NCBI RefSeq assembly: GCF_905475395.1
Contig: NC_058337.1
Location: 129,167,960-129,231,959 of the forward strand
Direction of reading: 5' to 3'
From: Chrysoperla carnea
Lineage: Eukaryota; Arthropoda; Insecta; Neuroptera; Chrysopidae
DNA: 64,000 nt
This document shows positions 61,373 through 64,000 of the stretch, in pieces; within the stretch, counting starts at the first letter, position 1, and every line of letters begins with the position of its first letter. A program made the translations under genes and the position numbers. The notes beneath the pieces were generated by a model. The model did no database searches. It saw only the letters and a list, made by a program, of their open reading frames with translations, and was not told the DNA's origin.

Positions 61373-62530
61373 CTATAAAAGTATTTATTATAATCAAATA
61401 AATAATTAAAAAATAAAAAACCCAATTGCAATAAATAAACTCTGAAAAGAAAGATACAAGCCCAGTAGTTTACACAATGACTTTAACAGTCGGGGTACAT
61501 TATTGGGAAGGTTCAGCCGGTCTAGATTTAAAGGGGCCCCGTCAAATCCAAGGCCACGTTTATATTGTACGAACGAAACTTTTCTCGTGATCATTTTTTT
61601 TCTTAAATTCAAAGGGGATCTCGAATTTTTTAACTCTCTGTATACTCGAAAGAAGGTCTGTAGGTACAATGTTTTACCAGATACGAAGTAGTTTAAAATA
61701 AGCTGATTAATCTTAATTTGTTTTCATATAAGCGTACTCTGCTTAGGAGCTATTTGCCCTTTAAAATTTTGAAACAAATTTTAAATCTGTTTATACTTAG
61801 GTTAAAAATTGCTTAAAATTATCAATGTGACATTTTTTAATTTATTTTTCAGTTTGTAAGAGCTTTATATTCTCATTCATTTGTCAAATATACACAAACG
61901 GTTAAAAATATTTGGAAAAAAATATTTCTTTTTTTCTATGTTGGTAGGTATATGCGATGCGTAATGCGTATAGAAGAGCTTAAGCATATCATTCCCAATA
62001 TCAGTTCTATAATCGGTATTAAATGTGATTAAATTTTATATGGTTTGAATTGTAATGATCTCGATATACCTAAAGGATTTACAGGAACAAATTACAGGAT
62101 GAATCCTAGTAGCTGTTAAAACCAAATTTTTTATCACTTTGAGAATGCGTTTGCATTGATATTGTTTAAAAAATATCATTAACTTGAAATGTCATTTATA
62201 TACAATAAAAAAAAATTTACTGAATTGAAATAAATGCGATTAGTTCTTGACTGTTGACGTTCTTATAGAAAGGCAAGTAAATATTTCTTCGACAAGTCAA
62301 CAATCTCAATATTTAACTCATAAAAATCAGTATTTTTCTGCTTAAGGTAGGTAAAAGGGCACGTTTTCTTAGGATTATCTTTTAATCGTATCGCCATCTC
62401 ATTAATGCCCGTTAGAAGCAGGTATATTTTTTAATACCCCTTAAGATGTAAAGTTTAATCCTATACATCGATGTGTTTGTAACGGTATGCTTTATTATAT
62501 AACATGGCGAATTTTCTTAAGATTAATTTG

Positions 62531-63095
62531 AACAAGTGAAAACAAACAATTGACTGAGTTAATTGTTGAAATACCATACATAGTCAGTGTTGATTTCTTT
62601 ATCACATTACACATACAAGCATGTGACACATACATAACTGATAATCAAGTATAGTACATATTATAAAATTTCCGCCTAATTGACGCCCTCACGGGTAAAC
62701 AGTGATGTTTAAGAAAAAATGTTTCAAACAAAAGTTGTTTTATTTTTGATAAGGAACATTTTTTACATTTAAACTTTTGTTCTATCTCTAACGGTTTTTA
62801 AGATGGGTCCTACGGACCCAAGACCCAATTGACCTATGATGCTCATTTACAAACTTGACCTCACTTATTACGTCCTGAGTAGGCTGTAAAAATTTCAGCT
62901 CGATATCTTTTTTTGTTTTTGAGTTATCGTGTCCACAGACGGACGGATGGACGAACGGACAACCGGAAATGGACTAATTAGGTGATTTTATGAACACCTA
63001 TGACACAATTTTTTTCCTAGCATCATTATTTTTAAGCGTTACAAACTTGGGACTAAACTTAATATACTATGTATATTTCATATTTACATAGTATA
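62531..63095 (+). mobile_element. Family-1 GTCY/hairpin element, copy J (full length)
   Basis: The layout is the same as in the copy at 32470: palindrome CAATT...AATTG at 62547-62565, core at about 62783, GACGGACGGATGGACGAACG at about 62938, and terminal palindrome at 63063-63095. It is close in sequence to copies A and H. One hairpin arm is mutated (GTTTAAG for GTTTACG). Confidence 0.9.
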
Positions 63096-64000
63096 AAAAT
63101 GTGATGAAATGAATGGCATTTGTGTGTTGTTTCTTCTATAATAACTGTGATTTTCTCTAAATCTTTGTGCTTCAATATTTCATAATCTAAGGATGTATAT
63201 CAAAAAATTTTACTCTTAATTTTCATCTAATTTCAGTCCTAAGTTTCTTAAGTCCTAACAGAATCCACCTTCAAAATTTAAAACGTAAGCCTCAAATATT
63301 TTCAGACACTCATTTTTTTGGAAACGTCTCTAAGCAATTATTATTGGATAAAAAGCAGTAGTGAAGTTTAAGTAGAAGTGCAAATTAGAATCTAAATTAC
63401 AATAAATATTTTACTTCAGTTTTAGAACTGAAACGAATAAAGTTATAATATTAGTACACCTACAAAAAAGTAAAAGTTAATCAGCTGGAAATATACACTA
63501 TACAAGCGATATAATACGCCAAAAGCATTTTCTTTAATAAAAAGGCAAAAATACATTCGGATTTTAATAAGAAAAAACTATATAGATTATTAAAAATATT
63601 CTCACTAAATAAAATTACCAGTGACTTTTGAATCACCCATATATTTTGGATTATAATAATATCATGAATAAAAAAACATAAATAAATTGAACAATAAAAC
63701 ATGAAATTAGTTTATATTTTCATTTGTGTGTTTGAATTCTTCCATAAAATTCCTATTATGTTGAATGTTTATTTATATGATGGAATTTAATTCATCCCCT
63801 TTTTTGTGTATTTAGACGACACATAAACAGGATATTATTTTGTGGTGAAAACATTCACAGAAAAAATAATTATCTTTTTTGATTGATGCAAATGATATCT
63901 GATCTCATTTTATATTTGAATCAATCATAATTCCAGATAACAATTCCAGACAATCCACTGGACGATAAATACTGTCTAAATTACGAACTAATTCTATAAT
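63096..64000. other. Non-coding stretch to window end
   Basis: I see no gene or recognised element. The minus frame at 63481-63702 is AT-driven. Confidence 0.45.

Overview
The window looks like AT-rich, repeat-laden intergenic DNA from an insect. The evidence is spliced protein-coding genes with GT-AG introns, a tandem pair of EcKinase-like (CHK kinase-like) genes of a kind expanded in insects, Helitron and non-LTR retrotransposon remnants, and short runs of the arthropod-type CCTAA repeat at the ends of dispersed repeats. I cannot fix the order or species from the sequence alone.

Genes: the only convincing host genes are two minus-strand EcKinase-like genes, 38562-40582 (413 aa) and 44245-45883 (410 aa). 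Each can be assembled from four exons. Exons 2, 3 and 4 have identical lengths and the intron phases match, so they are tandem duplicates. Both keep the HGD...N catalytic loop but carry Asn where the family normally has the metal-binding Asp of the DFG-like motif, so they may be pseudokinases. They share a short promoter motif. A weaker two-exon candidate of unknown function lies at 59327-60060.

The 3' flank of the kinase pair (34.96-38.5 kb) is rearranged. A near-identical block of about 1.5 kb occurs twice and carries the end of the kinase last exon. Around it lies an array of about 200-bp units that contain short kinase-exon-like pieces on the opposite strand.

Mobile DNA fills much of the rest. 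The dominant family (copies at 1, 7747, 12344, 19913, 27100, 27590, 32470, 50047 and 62531, plus two diverged copies forming the arms of a 2-kb palindrome at 29330-31297) is 500-650 bp. It has four ordered hairpins, a 12-bp subterminal inverted repeat, a variable GTCY microsatellite and a 3' hairpin. This resembles non-autonomous Helentron (DINE-1/HINE) elements. A truncated Helitron-type protein N-terminus (26401-26718) is also present. Other repeats include a 5'-truncated LINE with a 13-bp target duplication (24585-25369), several foldback elements, four tandem arrays with 120-310 bp units, three further dispersed families with GTCY-like tracts, and tRNA-derived pieces.

Most remaining stretches show no gene or recognised element.
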